Shown: positions 53,198 through 62,774, counted from the first letter of the stretch. The stretch is 64,000 nucleotides of DNA from Arthrobacter sp. PAMC 25486 (GCF_000785535.1 NZ_CP007595.1:2502439-2566438); one strand, 5' to 3'. Made by a program: numbers and translations. The notes: generated by a model from the letters alone, not told the origin.

Positions 53198-54970
53198 ATG
53201 AATGTCACCGAGAAATTCCGTGCAGCCCGCAACCAATTGTTGGATATGCGCCTGGATAACGCCCGGGCCCAACGCGAATTTGTTTGGCCCCGCTTCACCG
53301 AGTTCAACTTCGCGCTCGACTGGATCGATGCGATCGCCGCGGACCCCGACACCGGCAACAAGCCCGCACTGGTCATCGTGGAACAGGACGGAACATCCAC
53401 CCGCCGCAGCTTCGCGGACCTCTCAAAACGTTCCAACCAGGTGGCCAACTGGCTCCGCGGCCAGGGCATCCAGCGCGGCGACCACATGATCATCATGCTC
53501 GGCAACCAGGTGGAATTGTGGGAGCTGATGCTGGCCTGCATCAAGCTCGGCGTCGTCATGATCCCCACAACCACCATGATGGGTCCGGCAGATCTGCGTG
53601 ACAGGGTGGAGCGCGGCCAAGCCCGCTGGGTGAGCGCCCGGGAAGAGGATGCTGCCAAGTTCACCGATGTCCCCGGCAGCTACACCCTGGTGGGCGTCGG
53701 ACTGGAAGGCGGCGCCGAGAACACCGGTGCCCACGCAACGGCCGCGGCCGGACGCCCCGTGCTCACCTACGCGGAATCGGAGGCCGCGGGCGAGGATTTC
53801 ACCCCGGATGCGCCCACCAAGGCCGACGAAACCATGCTGCTCTACTTCACCTCCGGCACCACCTCCAAGGCCAAGCTGGTGGAACACACGCACACCTCCT
53901 ACCCCGTCGGCCACCTGTCCACCATGTTCTGGATCGGGCTGGAACCCGGCGACGTCCACCTCAATGTCGCCTCCCCCGGCTGGGCCAAGCACGCGTGGTC
54001 CAACGTGTTCACGCCCTGGATCGCCGAGGCCTGCGTGTTCATTTACAACTACACGCGCTTTGACGCCGCCGCGCTCATGGCGCAGATGGAAAAGGAGCAC
54101 GTGACGAGTTTCTGTGCCCCGCCCACCGTCTGGCGCATGCTCATCCAGGCCGATCTCACCCTCCTGAAAACCCCGCCCACCAAGGTGGTTTCCGCTGGTG
54201 AGCCGCTCAACGCCGAGGTCATCGGCCAGGTGGAGCGCGCCTGGGGCCAGCTGATCCGCGACGGCTTTGGCCAGACAGAGACCACGGTCCAGGTCGCCAA
54301 CACCCCCGGCCAGCCCATCAAGATCGGGTCCATGGGCCGCCCCCTCCCAGGCTACGACGTCGTGCTGGTGGACCTGCTGACAGGGGAGGAAACGGACGAC
54401 GGCGAACTTTGCCTGCGCTTGAATCCCGCCCCCGTAGGGCTCACCAAGGGTTATTTCGGGGACCCGGAGAAGACGGCCGATGCCTTCCGCGGCGGCTATT
54501 ACCACACGGGCGATGTGGCCAGCCGGGACGAAAACGGCATCCTGACCTATGTGGGCCGCAGTGACGACGTCTTCAAGTCCTCGGACTACAGACTCTCCCC
54601 GTTTGAGCTGGAGAGCGTGCTGATTGAGCATCCGGCGGTGGCTGAGGCCGCCGTCGTGCCTTCACCCGATGCGCTGCGACTGAGCGTACCCAAGGCATAT
54701 GTGGTCCTCGCAGCATCCTACGAGCCCAGCGATGAGCTTGCCGGGGAGATCTTTGCGTACTGCCGCGAGCACCTGCCGGCGTACAAGCGGATCCGCCGGC
54801 TGGAGTTTGCGGAGCTCCCCAAGACCATTTCGGGCAAGATCCGCCGGGTTGAGCTCCGTGCCAACGAAGAAGCGCGCCACGGCACCGCTTCCACCGAGGA
54901 AACAGCACCGGGCGCGCCCGATCACAACTTGGCGAACAAGGAATACCTAGACTCGGCCTTCCCCTCGTAA
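53198..54970 (+). CDS. AMP-dependent acyl-CoA synthetase (medium-chain/acetyl-type ANL enzyme)
   Basis: A 590-residue adenylate-forming enzyme that activates a carboxylic acid to its CoA thioester. P-loop-like LLYFTSGTTSKAKLVEH, aromatic motif DGFGQTETTVQ, the hinge YVGRSDDVFKSSDYR and the catalytic Lys in PKTISGKIRR are present. The overall layout is closest to medium-chain or aryl acid:CoA ligases. The ATG at 53198 has AAAGGTGGAG. The substrate is undetermined. Confidence 0.92.
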   Translation: MNVTEKFRAARNQLLDMRLDNARAQREFVWPRFTEFNFALDWIDAIAADPDTGNKPALVIVEQDGTSTRRSFADLSKRSNQVANWLRGQGIQRGDHMIIMLGNQVELWELMLACIKLGVVMIPTTTMMGPADLRDRVERGQARWVSAREEDAAKFTDVPGSYTLVGVGLEGGAENTGAHATAAAGRPVLTYAESEAAGEDFTPDAPTKADETMLLYFTSGTTSKAKLVEHTHTSYPVGHLSTMFWIGLEPGDVHLNVASPGWAKHAWSNVFTPWIAEACVFIYNYTRFDAAALMAQMEKEHVTSFCAPPTVWRMLIQADLTLLKTPPTKVVSAGEPLNAEVIGQVERAWGQLIRDGFGQTETTVQVANTPGQPIKIGSMGRPLPGYDVVLVDLLTGEETDDGELCLRLNPAPVGLTKGYFGDPEKTADAFRGGYYHTGDVASRDENGILTYVGRSDDVFKSSDYRLSPFELESVLIEHPAVAEAAVVPSPDALRLSVPKAYVVLAASYEPSDELAGEIFAYCREHLPAYKRIRRLEFAELPKTISGKIRRVELRANEEARHGTASTEETAPGAPDHNLANKEYLDSAFPS

Positions 54971-54974
54971 CCCC

Positions 54975-55115
54975 CAAACGCTCGATCCCCTATGGGGGGC
55001 CTTAAACGGCAACGCTCGTGCAGATAAGGGTCATTAAACGCGAACGCTCGCTCACACAGCACGTGCTGTGTGAGCGAGCGTTCGCCAAAAGCGCCCCGTA
55101 TGTGAGCGGGCGTTG
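54975..55115. repeat. Cluster of AACGCTCG-type repeats around a perfect 44-bp palindrome
   Basis: The unit AACGCTCG recurs at about 54977, 55011 and 55043, then inverted at 55075, and as a variant (GAGCGGGCGTT) at 55104. The central part, 55041-55084, is a perfect inverted repeat (22-base arms starting CGAACGCTCGCTCAC). It lies between convergent genes and probably acts as a bidirectional terminator. Confidence 0.75.
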
Positions 55116-55125
55116 GGAGGAGAGG

Positions 55126-56019
55126 TTACGCGGTGAGTGAGTCCACGTATTCCTGGTTCTCGCCGATCCACTTCTTCACAACTTCTGTGTAGTCGTCGAC
55201 CTTGTCGCCGCCAAACATGGCGTTTTCCAGTGAGTACAGCTTGTCGGACTCCATCTTGAAGTCCTTCAGCCAGCCGTCAAGCTTGGGGTAGTCCTTGTCG
55301 AAGGCAAGGCGTGAGTAGCCGTAGATGCCTTCGGCTTCGCCCAAGGCGCCCTTGGGGTCCTTCAGGTCCTTGACCGGGAATGCGTCGTAGGCCCAGTGCG
55401 GACGCCACAGGGTGACAACAATGTTCTCGCCCTTGGTGGTGGCCGTCTTCAGCTCGGAGAGCATGGCCGGTGTTGACGAGGTGATGTATTCCATCTTGTC
55501 CAGGCCGTAGCCGGGGATGACCTCATTGGTGGTTACTTCCGTCAGGCCGGCTCCGGGTTCAATGCCAATGATCTTGTTGCCGAACTTGTCAGCGTTGGCT
55601 GCCAGTTCCTCCAACGAGTCAATGGGGGCATCCTCGTTGACGGCAATGGTCAGTGACGCTTCAGAGTTCCACTGGCCCAGTTCGGCGATCTTGTCACCGT
55701 ACTCGTCCATCATGGTCTTGTGCGTCACCGGCAGCCAGGTGTCCAGCGTGAAGTCGTAATCACCGGTTGACAGGCCCGAGAAAACGGGAGCCACGTCGGC
55801 GTTTTGGAGCTTGACGTCGTAGCCCTTCTCATCCAAAATTGCCTTCCACAGCTCGGATGCGGCAATACCCTCATCCCAGCCGTTGAACACGGCAATGGTG
55901 ACGTCCTTCTTGTCACCGTTCTCCACAGTGGCCGTGTCGCCGGAGCCGGAGCCGCACGCGCTCAAGCCCAGTGCCAGCGTTGCTGCAATGGCAGCAAATC
56001 CCATAAATTTCTTCTTCAT
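55126..56019 (-). CDS. Glycine betaine/proline-type ABC transporter substrate-binding lipoprotein
   Basis: A 297-residue OpuAC-family binding protein. The signal peptide ends at the lipobox LSAC (about residue 22). Trp-rich segments that form the quaternary-ammonium cage are visible: FNGWDEG, LDTWLPVTH and TLWRPHWAYD. Last gene of a three-gene osmolyte importer (58357 to 55126); the permease stop lies 89 bases upstream. Betaine is the likely ligand, proline possible. Confidence 0.92.
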   Translation of the reverse strand: MKKKFMGFAAIAATLALGLSACGSGSGDTATVENGDKKDVTIAVFNGWDEGIAASELWKAILDEKGYDVKLQNADVAPVFSGLSTGDYDFTLDTWLPVTHKTMMDEYGDKIAELGQWNSEASLTIAVNEDAPIDSLEELAANADKFGNKIIGIEPGAGLTEVTTNEVIPGYGLDKMEYITSSTPAMLSELKTATTKGENIVVTLWRPHWAYDAFPVKDLKDPKGALGEAEGIYGYSRLAFDKDYPKLDGWLKDFKMESDKLYSLENAMFGGDKVDDYTEVVKKWIGENQEYVDSLTA

Positions 56020-56108
56020 GATTCATTCCTTTCATTGGCAGCCCAGAATTCATGGCTGCCGCGATTGGTTTGTAAAACTTTTCGTTCGTTCCGGTTGCCC
56101 GGCGCCGT

Positions 56109-57011
56109 TTAGGCGTTCGCGCCAGCCTTGCCGGCCAATTTCTTGCCAGCCTTGCGGGTTGGGCTCTTGCCGGCCCCACTCGTGGAATTGGTGCCAAAGC
56201 TGGCTGTCACGCGGTCGAGGAAGACCGCCAGCACGACGACGGCGATGCCGGCTTCAAAGCCGAGCCCGGCGTCGATGCGGCCCAGCGCCAAAACAATCTC
56301 GCCACCGAGTCCGGGGGCACCGACCATGCCGGCAATGACCACCATGGACAGCGAGAGCATGATGACCTGGTTGACACCGGCCATGATGGTGGGACGGGCC
56401 AGCGGCAGCTGGATTTGGTACAGGATCCGGGCGGGGCTGGAGCCAAACGCGTGCCCTGCCTCAACCACTTCCTTGTCGACGCCGCGGATGCCCAATTCGG
56501 TGAAGCGGACGCCCGGAGCCATGGCAAAGATGATGGTGGCAATGATGCCCGGCACCACACCCACGCGGAACATGGCCAGCGCTGGGATCAGGTACACCAT
56601 GGCAGGCATGGTCTGCAAGAAGTCCAGTATGGGCTTGATGATGGACGAGGCCCGGTTGGAGCTGGCTGCCCAGATGCCCAGCGGGATGCTGATAATCAAG
56701 GCCACGACCGTGGCAATCACCACCAGCGCCAATGAATGCATGGCATTTTCCCACTGGTTGACACCGGAAATGACTGCGAACCCCACCGCTGTGCCAACAC
56801 CCATCTTCCAGCTGCTCGCCCACCACGCAATGGCAGCAAAGACCACGATGATGACCCAGTACGGTGGGGCCGTCAGCAGCCAGTCAAGGCCGTCGTAGGC
56901 GCCAACAAAGAACGCCCGAATGAACACGAAAACACTGTCCAGGGTGGTGATCAGCCAGTCAAGGCCGACTTCCACCCATTCGCCCAGCGGGATCCTAAAA
57001 ACCGGTTCCAC
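56109..57011 (-). CDS. Glycine betaine/proline-type ABC transporter permease
   Basis: A 300-residue ProW/OpuAB-like membrane subunit. The coupling motif GIRGVDKEVVEAGHAFG and the transmembrane pattern of the betaine permeases are clear (FLQTMPAMVYLIPALAMF). The GTG at 57011 shares its G with the TAG of the ATPase gene (TAGTG), so translation is tightly coupled. A Lys/Ala-rich C-terminal tail of about 25 residues is unusual and may be cytosolic. Confidence 0.93.
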   Translation of the reverse strand: MEPVFRIPLGEWVEVGLDWLITTLDSVFVFIRAFFVGAYDGLDWLLTAPPYWVIIVVFAAIAWWASSWKMGVGTAVGFAVISGVNQWENAMHSLALVVIATVVALIISIPLGIWAASSNRASSIIKPILDFLQTMPAMVYLIPALAMFRVGVVPGIIATIIFAMAPGVRFTELGIRGVDKEVVEAGHAFGSSPARILYQIQLPLARPTIMAGVNQVIMLSLSMVVIAGMVGAPGLGGEIVLALGRIDAGLGFEAGIAVVVLAVFLDRVTASFGTNSTSGAGKSPTRKAGKKLAGKAGANA

Positions 57012-58357
57012 TATGCGTCTCCTTCGGTCAGCGCCAGTGCGGCGGTGACAAGTTGTTCGGGGATGGGCGCCACGGCAACATCAACCACGGGGAATTCACC
57101 GGTGGTGGAGGGGACGTTGCCCAAGGCGGCCAGGAGCGTGACTCTCGGCAAGGCACCCACCAGTCGTCCGGCGTCGTCCACCACAGGCAAGGGAATGGGA
57201 CTCTCCACGGCGCGGCCAAAGAGGTCATTCAAGGCGGTATCCGGACTGACCGGCTCAATGCCGTTGCGGATGACTGAGTTCAGGTCGGAGCTGTGCGCCT
57301 CAACCTGCTTCATGACGTCACGGTCGCGGACGGTGCCCAGGTAATTGCGGCGGCGGTCGACGACGAACGCGGCCGAAACCTGCAGGTCCCGCATGGTGCG
57401 CAGCGCGTTGCGGGGCCCTCCGGAGAGGTTGACCACAGCCAGCGCCGGTTCCATCACACCACCGGCGGTGAGCACGCGGGTCCGGTCGACATCCTGCACA
57501 AACGCGGCAACATAGTCGTTGGCCGGGCTGGTGAGAATCTCATCCGGGGTGCCGATCTGAACAATTTCACCGTCACGCATGACGGCGATCCTGTCACCCA
57601 GGAACATGGCCTCGTTGAGGTCGTGGGTGATGAAGATGATGGTTTTTTCCAGCTCGGACTGCAGCAGCACCAGCTGTTCCTGCATTTCGCGCCGGATCAG
57701 CGGATCCAGTGCGGAGAAGGCCTCGTCCATGAGCAGGATGTCGGTTTCTGCGCAGAGGGCGCGGGCCAGGCCAACACGCTGCTGCATGCCGCCGGAGAGC
57801 TCGCCGGGGAACTTCTCGCCCCAGCCCTCAAGGCCCACGAGGGAGAGGATCTTCTCCGCCCGGGCCAGGCGCTCGGGCTTGGCAACACCCTGAACTTCGA
57901 GGGCGTACGCGGCGTTTTCCACAACGGTGCGGTGCGGCATCAGGGCAAAGTGCTGGAACACCATGGAGATTTTCTCCTGGCGGACGCGGCGCAGTTCCTT
58001 GTCGCTGATCTTGGAAATGTCGGTGCCACCCACCACCACGGAACCCTCGCTGGGGGCCCACAGGCCATTGAGCGTGCGGATCAGCGTGGACTTGCCTGAA
58101 CCTGACAGGCCCATAACAACGAAAATCTCGCCCTTTTTAACGTCAAAGGTGGCGTCAATGACGGCGGCCGTGCCCAGCGCGGTCAGTTCATCGCGCTTCT
58201 TGCCGCCCTTGAGTCGTTTGATGACTTCGGCGGGTCGTTTCCCGAAGACCTTGTAAACATTGCTGACGCTCAGTGCAATGTCATTTTCAGCGCGATTGTG
58301 CCCGGGTTCGGGCGGAACTACTAGCGCTGGCGTCACATTTTTTGTGGATTCGTACAC
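57011..58357 (-). CDS. Glycine betaine/proline-type ABC transporter ATP-binding protein with CBS domains
   Basis: A 448-residue ProV/OpuAA-like ATPase: Walker A GLSGSGKST, signature LSGGMQQR, Walker B LLMDEAFSALDP, switch His in FITHD. A C-terminal pair of CBS domains (about 310-445), present in this subfamily, may sense ionic strength. The N-terminal 40 residues are longer than usual. First gene of the osmolyte importer, after a 539-base leader region. Confidence 0.95.
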   Translation of the reverse strand: MYESTKNVTPALVVPPEPGHNRAENDIALSVSNVYKVFGKRPAEVIKRLKGGKKRDELTALGTAAVIDATFDVKKGEIFVVMGLSGSGKSTLIRTLNGLWAPSEGSVVVGGTDISKISDKELRRVRQEKISMVFQHFALMPHRTVVENAAYALEVQGVAKPERLARAEKILSLVGLEGWGEKFPGELSGGMQQRVGLARALCAETDILLMDEAFSALDPLIRREMQEQLVLLQSELEKTIIFITHDLNEAMFLGDRIAVMRDGEIVQIGTPDEILTSPANDYVAAFVQDVDRTRVLTAGGVMEPALAVVNLSGGPRNALRTMRDLQVSAAFVVDRRRNYLGTVRDRDVMKQVEAHSSDLNSVIRNGIEPVSPDTALNDLFGRAVESPIPLPVVDDAGRLVGALPRVTLLAALGNVPSTTGEFPVVDVAVAPIPEQLVTAALALTEGDA

Positions 58358-58896
58358 GTAGTATCCATCTACGCGAAGGCCCAGATCCCGCCATAGCGGG
58401 TGGTCCGAACATTCACGATTGGTGATCTCGTGCTGCAGGCGTTGTTACGCGTCAAACTCTTCGCTCCCCCGCACGCCCCGGCCGGGGCAGCAAGGAAAGA
58501 CGGTCCTGCCCGCTAGGGCCGGAATCGGGAAGCTATCCCTACCGCCAGTTCGACGGCCTGTGTCTGGCTGCCCACGTGCATGGCGAACATGATTCGTCAT
58601 GTTCGCCATAAAGTGAGGCAGTTGCCCGCAGGCTTGTCGGTCTACTGGTTCACGTCCCACGCTAACAGAGGCGATTTCGCCAAGGGCGCAATCAGGGTCC
58701 ATTCGGGGCGCCAGCCCCACCAGCGTCGGTGCTGTGGCAGCGCAGCCGCGGGGCAGGGCAGGAGTTACCGTTTTGTAACCTAGGGCAACGTAATTTAGCG
58801 CTTACCGCATCTTCGTTGGTGTCTCTTCCCACAGTCGCTGGCAGATCGCGGCCGCGGGCAGACTACCTGACCGGCTTAACTTGATAGCTTGGATAC
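58358..58896. other. 539-bp divergent region of the osmolyte importer and xthA
   Basis: No convincing gene. It holds a perfect 13-bp hairpin with a TTCG loop (58580-58609), annotated separately. Promoters of the betaine importer (left) and of xthA (right end, near the GTG) must lie here. Confidence 0.5.
58580..58609. promoter_or_regulatory. Perfect inverted repeat with TTCG loop
   Basis: ATGGCGAACATGA, TTCG, TCATGTTCGCCAT: 13 paired bases and a 4-base loop. There is no T-run, so it is not a standard terminator; it could be an operator (dyad) or a stable RNA hairpin in a long leader of the betaine importer mRNA. Confidence 0.55.
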
Positions 58897-59700
58897 GTGA
58901 AGATTGCTACCTGGAATGTGAATTCGCTCCGTGCCCGCGCCGACCGTGTAGAGGACTGGCTGCGCCGCACCGACGCCGACGTGCTGGCCATCCAAGAAAC
59001 CAAATGCAAGGACGAGAACTTCCCCTGGGAGCTCTTTGAGAACAACGGCTACGAGGTGGCCCACTTTGGCTTCAGCCAGTGGAACGGCGTTGCCATCGCC
59101 TCCCGTGTGGGCCTCGAGGACGTGGAACGCACGTTCTCGGGACAGCCGGCCTTCGGCAAGGGCGGCAAGGATCCCGTTCAGGAAGCCCGAGCCATCGCCG
59201 CAACATGCAACGGCGTGCGCATCTGGAGCCTGTACGTCCCCAACGGCCGCGCCCTTGACGATGAACACATGCCCTACAAGCTCCAGTGGCTCGACGAGCT
59301 CAAGAATCAAGCCACCGGCTGGTTGGAAGCGGACCCCAACGCCCAGATCGCACTGACAGGCGACTGGAACATCGCCCCGCAGGACGACGACGTTTGGGAC
59401 ATCGACTTCTTCCGCACCCAAGGCCTGACGCACGTCAGCGAACCCGAGCGGGCAGCCTTCTCGGCGTTTGAAGCGGCAGGCTATGTCGACGTCGTCCGCC
59501 CTCTGCATCCCGGCCCCGGCGTCTACACCTATTGGGACTACACGCAGCTGCGCTTCCCCAAGAAGGAAGGCATGCGGATTGACTTTGTGCTGGCCTCCCC
59601 CGCCCTGGCCGCCCGTGTGAGCGCCGCCGAGATTGACCGCGAGGAACGCAAGGGCAAGGGCGCCTCGGATCACGCCCCTGTCATTGTGGAACTGGGCTGA
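58897..59700 (+). CDS. xthA: Exodeoxyribonuclease III
   Basis: A 267-residue AP endonuclease/3'-exonuclease of base-excision repair. Active-site motifs are WNVNSLRAR, IQETKCKD, YVPNGR, GDWNIAP, RIDFVLAS and SDHAPV. The GTG at 58897 lacks a ribosome site and may be leaderless. The next gene begins 3 bases after its stop, so the two are co-transcribed. Confidence 0.96.
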   Translation: MKIATWNVNSLRARADRVEDWLRRTDADVLAIQETKCKDENFPWELFENNGYEVAHFGFSQWNGVAIASRVGLEDVERTFSGQPAFGKGGKDPVQEARAIAATCNGVRIWSLYVPNGRALDDEHMPYKLQWLDELKNQATGWLEADPNAQIALTGDWNIAPQDDDVWDIDFFRTQGLTHVSEPERAAFSAFEAAGYVDVVRPLHPGPGVYTYWDYTQLRFPKKEGMRIDFVLASPALAARVSAAEIDREERKGKGASDHAPVIVELG

Positions 59701-59703
59701 TTC

Positions 59704-60546
59704 ATGGCATCCGGGCTGTATCTGGGCGGCGTGCAACTCCCCTTCGTTTCCAGCCTGCGCGTTTATTTGCCCCGCGGGGCATACACCACTGCCGAATTTG
59801 CGCATCTGAAAAGTCTCATGGACCCGGAGCAGGACCCGGTTAGCATCGATGCCTCGGAACTGGCAGATTCCCTCAACCGGGTCAGCCTCACCCAGACCCA
59901 CCCACTTCCGACGCCGGACGAGGACAAGGTGCGCGTTCTCACCTTGCCTGAGGGTGATGTTGAGTTATACGCGCCAAGTCAGGCGGTGGCCCGGTCCATC
60001 GCTGGCTCCGCCGAGCTGCTGACAGGCCATATGGAGCATCTGGCCACCCTGGTCCTGACGCAGGAACAATGGGCGCAGGAGATTGAGCATGCCACCGCGG
60101 CCCCCGCCCTGGGCATGCCTCTGCAGACCCGCCAGTCCACGTGGGGCATACCGTTTAGCTGGTTCACGCTGGTCTATGCCAATGACCGCATGGAAGTGGT
60201 GGAGGCCAATGGCAGGATCCTGACGGTCCGCATCCAGGTGCCGCTGTCCATAGCGGCGGGCCGCGCCGAGAGGATGCTGGGCATGTTGGCAGCCATGGCC
60301 CCGGAACTTGACCTGTTTGCCGAGCTGGAGGATCTGGGACACTGGCTGGCCGGATTCGGCGACGATGGGGTGGTGGAGCTGGACTATGGCCCGGTTGCCA
60401 ACCGCGTCCACCCCGACGATTCCCCTGCCGACGTCCACATGGGCCTGCAATGCCTGGCCGACGGAGACTTTACAGGGGCTGCCGCCGCCTACCGCCGACT
60501 GGCCAACCGCTGGATGCCTATACGGCAGCTGGCCCGGGCCAATTAG
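59704..60546 (+). CDS. Conserved hypothetical protein co-transcribed with xthA
   Basis: A 280-residue soluble protein of unknown function. A central segment of 40 residues (TRQSTWGIPFSWFTLVYAN) and an Asp-rich C-terminal part are visible; there is no catalytic motif or membrane helix I can name. It follows xthA by 3 bases, so it may share its DNA-repair expression. It converges on the LacI-family gene. Confidence 0.7.
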   Translation: MASGLYLGGVQLPFVSSLRVYLPRGAYTTAEFAHLKSLMDPEQDPVSIDASELADSLNRVSLTQTHPLPTPDEDKVRVLTLPEGDVELYAPSQAVARSIAGSAELLTGHMEHLATLVLTQEQWAQEIEHATAAPALGMPLQTRQSTWGIPFSWFTLVYANDRMEVVEANGRILTVRIQVPLSIAAGRAERMLGMLAAMAPELDLFAELEDLGHWLAGFGDDGVVELDYGPVANRVHPDDSPADVHMGLQCLADGDFTGAAAAYRRLANRWMPIRQLARAN

Positions 60547-60571
60547 TTCCCACGTCAGCCCTGCGGGCAGG

Positions 60572-61582
60572 TCATCGCGGTGGTGCGGTGGTGTTCCGAA
60601 TCACCAGCTCAAAGGGCATGACGAGTTCCTGCACGGCTGCCGGTGAACCCTTGAGTTCGGCCATGATCATGCCTGCCGCGGCCCGGCCGTGCTCTGCAGG
60701 TTTTTGCGACACCGTAGTCAGGCCTGCCGTGGCAGAGAAGTCGTGGTCGTCGATGCCGATGATGGACAGGTCCGCGGGGACGCGGATGCCGCGCCGCTGG
60801 GCTTCAAACATGGCGCCCAACGCCATTTCGTCGGAGCCGCAAAAGAGCGCTGTTGGCAGTTCACCGGGCAGATCAAAGATGCGGGCTGCCGCCCGTGCAC
60901 CGTCAGCGACAGTAAAATCGCCCGGCTCCAGCCACTCCGGTCGCAATTCAAGCCCTGCCCGGACCATGGTGTCCTTGAACGCCACACTGCGCAGCCCCGG
61001 AACCTTGAAATTGCGTTCCTCGTCCGCGGCTCCGTGAAGGTAACCGATACGGCGGTGCCCCAACCCGATGAGGTGTTCGGTGGCCGCCGCGGCCGCAGCA
61101 ATGTCATCTATGTGGACGCCGGCACAGCCGTCCACCGGGCCCCCAACTGACATCAGCGGAATATCGGTGCGTTGCAATTGCTGCAGCTCTTCGTCCGAGA
61201 GCCACAGTGAAAGCACCAGCAGCGCATCAATCTGCTTGCGCACCATGCTCTCGGTGAAGTTCCGCTTGCGCCCATGCAAGTATCCGCCAAGGCTGAAAAG
61301 CAGCAGGTTGTACCCATTCTCACGCAGGACCTGATCTATGCCCTCAATGGCATGCCCGAAGTACCAGCGGTCAACATAGGGCACAAGGACTCCCACGGTT
61401 TTGGTGCGTCCGGTGGCCAGGCCGCTGGCCGATGGAGAGGGCACATAGCCAAGTTCCTGGGCAGTGCTCAGTACACGTGCGCGTGTTTCAGGGCTCACCC
61501 GGGGCAGCCCGCGAAGGGCCCGTGAAACCGTGGCGGTGGAGACCCCTGCGCGCAGGGCAACATCGTCAATGCTCGCGCCCAT
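60572..61582 (-). CDS. LacI-family transcriptional regulator
   Basis: A 336-residue repressor: N-terminal HTH (SIDDVALRAGVSTATVSRALRG), hinge (PSPSASGLATGRT), then a periplasmic-binding-like ligand domain with GIDDHDFSATAGLTTVSQ. AAGGAG before the ATG at 61582. Last gene of the second sugar-importer operon, so it probably represses that operon in response to the imported sugar. Confidence 0.92.
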   Translation of the reverse strand: MGASIDDVALRAGVSTATVSRALRGLPRVSPETRARVLSTAQELGYVPSPSASGLATGRTKTVGVLVPYVDRWYFGHAIEGIDQVLRENGYNLLLFSLGGYLHGRKRNFTESMVRKQIDALLVLSLWLSDEELQQLQRTDIPLMSVGGPVDGCAGVHIDDIAAAAAATEHLIGLGHRRIGYLHGAADEERNFKVPGLRSVAFKDTMVRAGLELRPEWLEPGDFTVADGARAAARIFDLPGELPTALFCGSDEMALGAMFEAQRRGIRVPADLSIIGIDDHDFSATAGLTTVSQKPAEHGRAAAGMIMAELKGSPAAVQELVMPFELVIRNTTAPPR

Positions 61583-61611
61583 GAGATCTCCTTACCCAGG
61601 CTGCCGCAGAA

Positions 61612-61881
61612 CTACGGCTGCCTTCTGTTGCGCCTCTCCGGAAGCTTCCGGCGCAGGCGGACCATGAACCACAGTCCGAGGCAGACCAGCAATAATCCTA
61701 GTGCCCAAATCAGGGCCGGCTGGCCCGTGACTTCCAACCACACGGTGACGCCGAACAGCAGCACGGCCCAGAACCCGAGGAAGCCAATGATGATGTCAAA
61801 ATCCTCGCCGCTTTTTTGCCGTGTTGTAGGGATGTGCAAGCCATCAGTTTGTTCCAATTTCCGCCCTCCAGACCGTGCCAT
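61612..61881 (-). CDS. Small membrane protein within the sugar-importer operon
   Basis: An 89-residue protein with a polar N-terminus (25 residues), two membrane helices (IIIGFLGFWAVLLFGVTVW and LIWALGLLLVCLGLWFMV) and a very basic tail (RLRRKLPERRNRR). It starts 2 bases after the permease gene and lies 29 bases from the LacI gene, so it is clearly part of the operon. No family recognised; an accessory of the transporter is possible. Confidence 0.65.
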   Translation of the reverse strand: MARSGGRKLEQTDGLHIPTTRQKSGEDFDIIIGFLGFWAVLLFGVTVWLEVTGQPALIWALGLLLVCLGLWFMVRLRRKLPERRNRRQP

Positions 61882-61883
61882 GG

Positions 61884-62774
61884 CTATTTCACCGCCCCTG
61901 CTGTCAGACCGGCAACGATCTTGCGCTGGAAGATCAGCACCAGCACCACGAGTGGAATGGTCACCACGGTGCCGGCAGCCATGACAGCCGTGTACGGTTC
62001 CTGGTGCGGCTGGGCACCGGCAAAGCTGGCAATGGCCACGGTAACTGTCTGGGTCGCATCATTCGAGAGGATACTGGCGATCAGGTACTCATTCCACGCC
62101 GCGATGAACGCGAGGATGGCCGTTGTAAAAACTGCCGGCGCGGCCAGTGGCAAGATGACCTTGCGGAAGGCCTGCCCCGCAGTGCATCCGTCAATGCGGG
62201 CCGCCTCCTCCAGCTCCCACGGCATCTCCCTGAAGAAGGATGTCAGGGTGTAGACCGTCAGCGGCAGCACGAAGGAAATGTTGGGTATGATCAGCGCCTG
62301 GTAGGTGCCGGTCCAGTTGATGTTGGTGAACAGCTGGAACAGCGGCGTCACGATGGCAACACCCGGGAACATCGATGCACCCAAGACAACGCCCAGAACA
62401 AGGAACTTTCCGCGGAAGTTGAGCCTGGCCAGTGCGTAGGCCGCGAACACACCAAATAGCAGTGCGACGACGGTCGTGACTCCTGAGATGAACAGCGAGT
62501 TCAGCAGCGCCCTGTCAAGGTGATTGCCCCTTTCGGACGAGAACGCCGTAGCAAAGTTATCCCAGGTGACGTGCGTGAAAAATGGTGTGGGGTCAAAGGT
62601 GTAGCCAACATCCCTGAAGGCGGTGACCACCATCCAGTAGAACGGCAGCAGGCACCAAATGACAATGACTGCGGCGCTGATGTAGGTCCGCGAACTGGCC
62701 CAGCGTTCACGGCGCCGGGCAACGCCCTTGGCAGCGGCAGTGTGGGCATCGGTGGATTGGGTCATGATACTCAT
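61884..62774 (-). CDS. Carbohydrate ABC transporter permease (MalG type)
   Basis: A 296-residue membrane subunit with six predicted helices; the EAA-type coupling motif is ELEEAARIDGCTAGQAF. The ATG overlaps the stop of the MalF-type gene by 4 bases. Second channel subunit of an importer with unknown sugar specificity; the ATPase is again absent from the operon. Confidence 0.93.
   Translation of the reverse strand: MSIMTQSTDAHTAAAKGVARRRERWASSRTYISAAVIVIWCLLPFYWMVVTAFRDVGYTFDPTPFFTHVTWDNFATAFSSERGNHLDRALLNSLFISGVTTVVALLFGVFAAYALARLNFRGKFLVLGVVLGASMFPGVAIVTPLFQLFTNINWTGTYQALIIPNISFVLPLTVYTLTSFFREMPWELEEAARIDGCTAGQAFRKVILPLAAPAVFTTAILAFIAAWNEYLIASILSNDATQTVTVAIASFAGAQPHQEPYTAVMAAGTVVTIPLVVLVLIFQRKIVAGLTAGAVK

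Noticed and set aside
53423..54631. A 402-codon open frame on the minus strand
   Set aside because: Antisense to the acyl-CoA synthetase; no domain or ribosome site.
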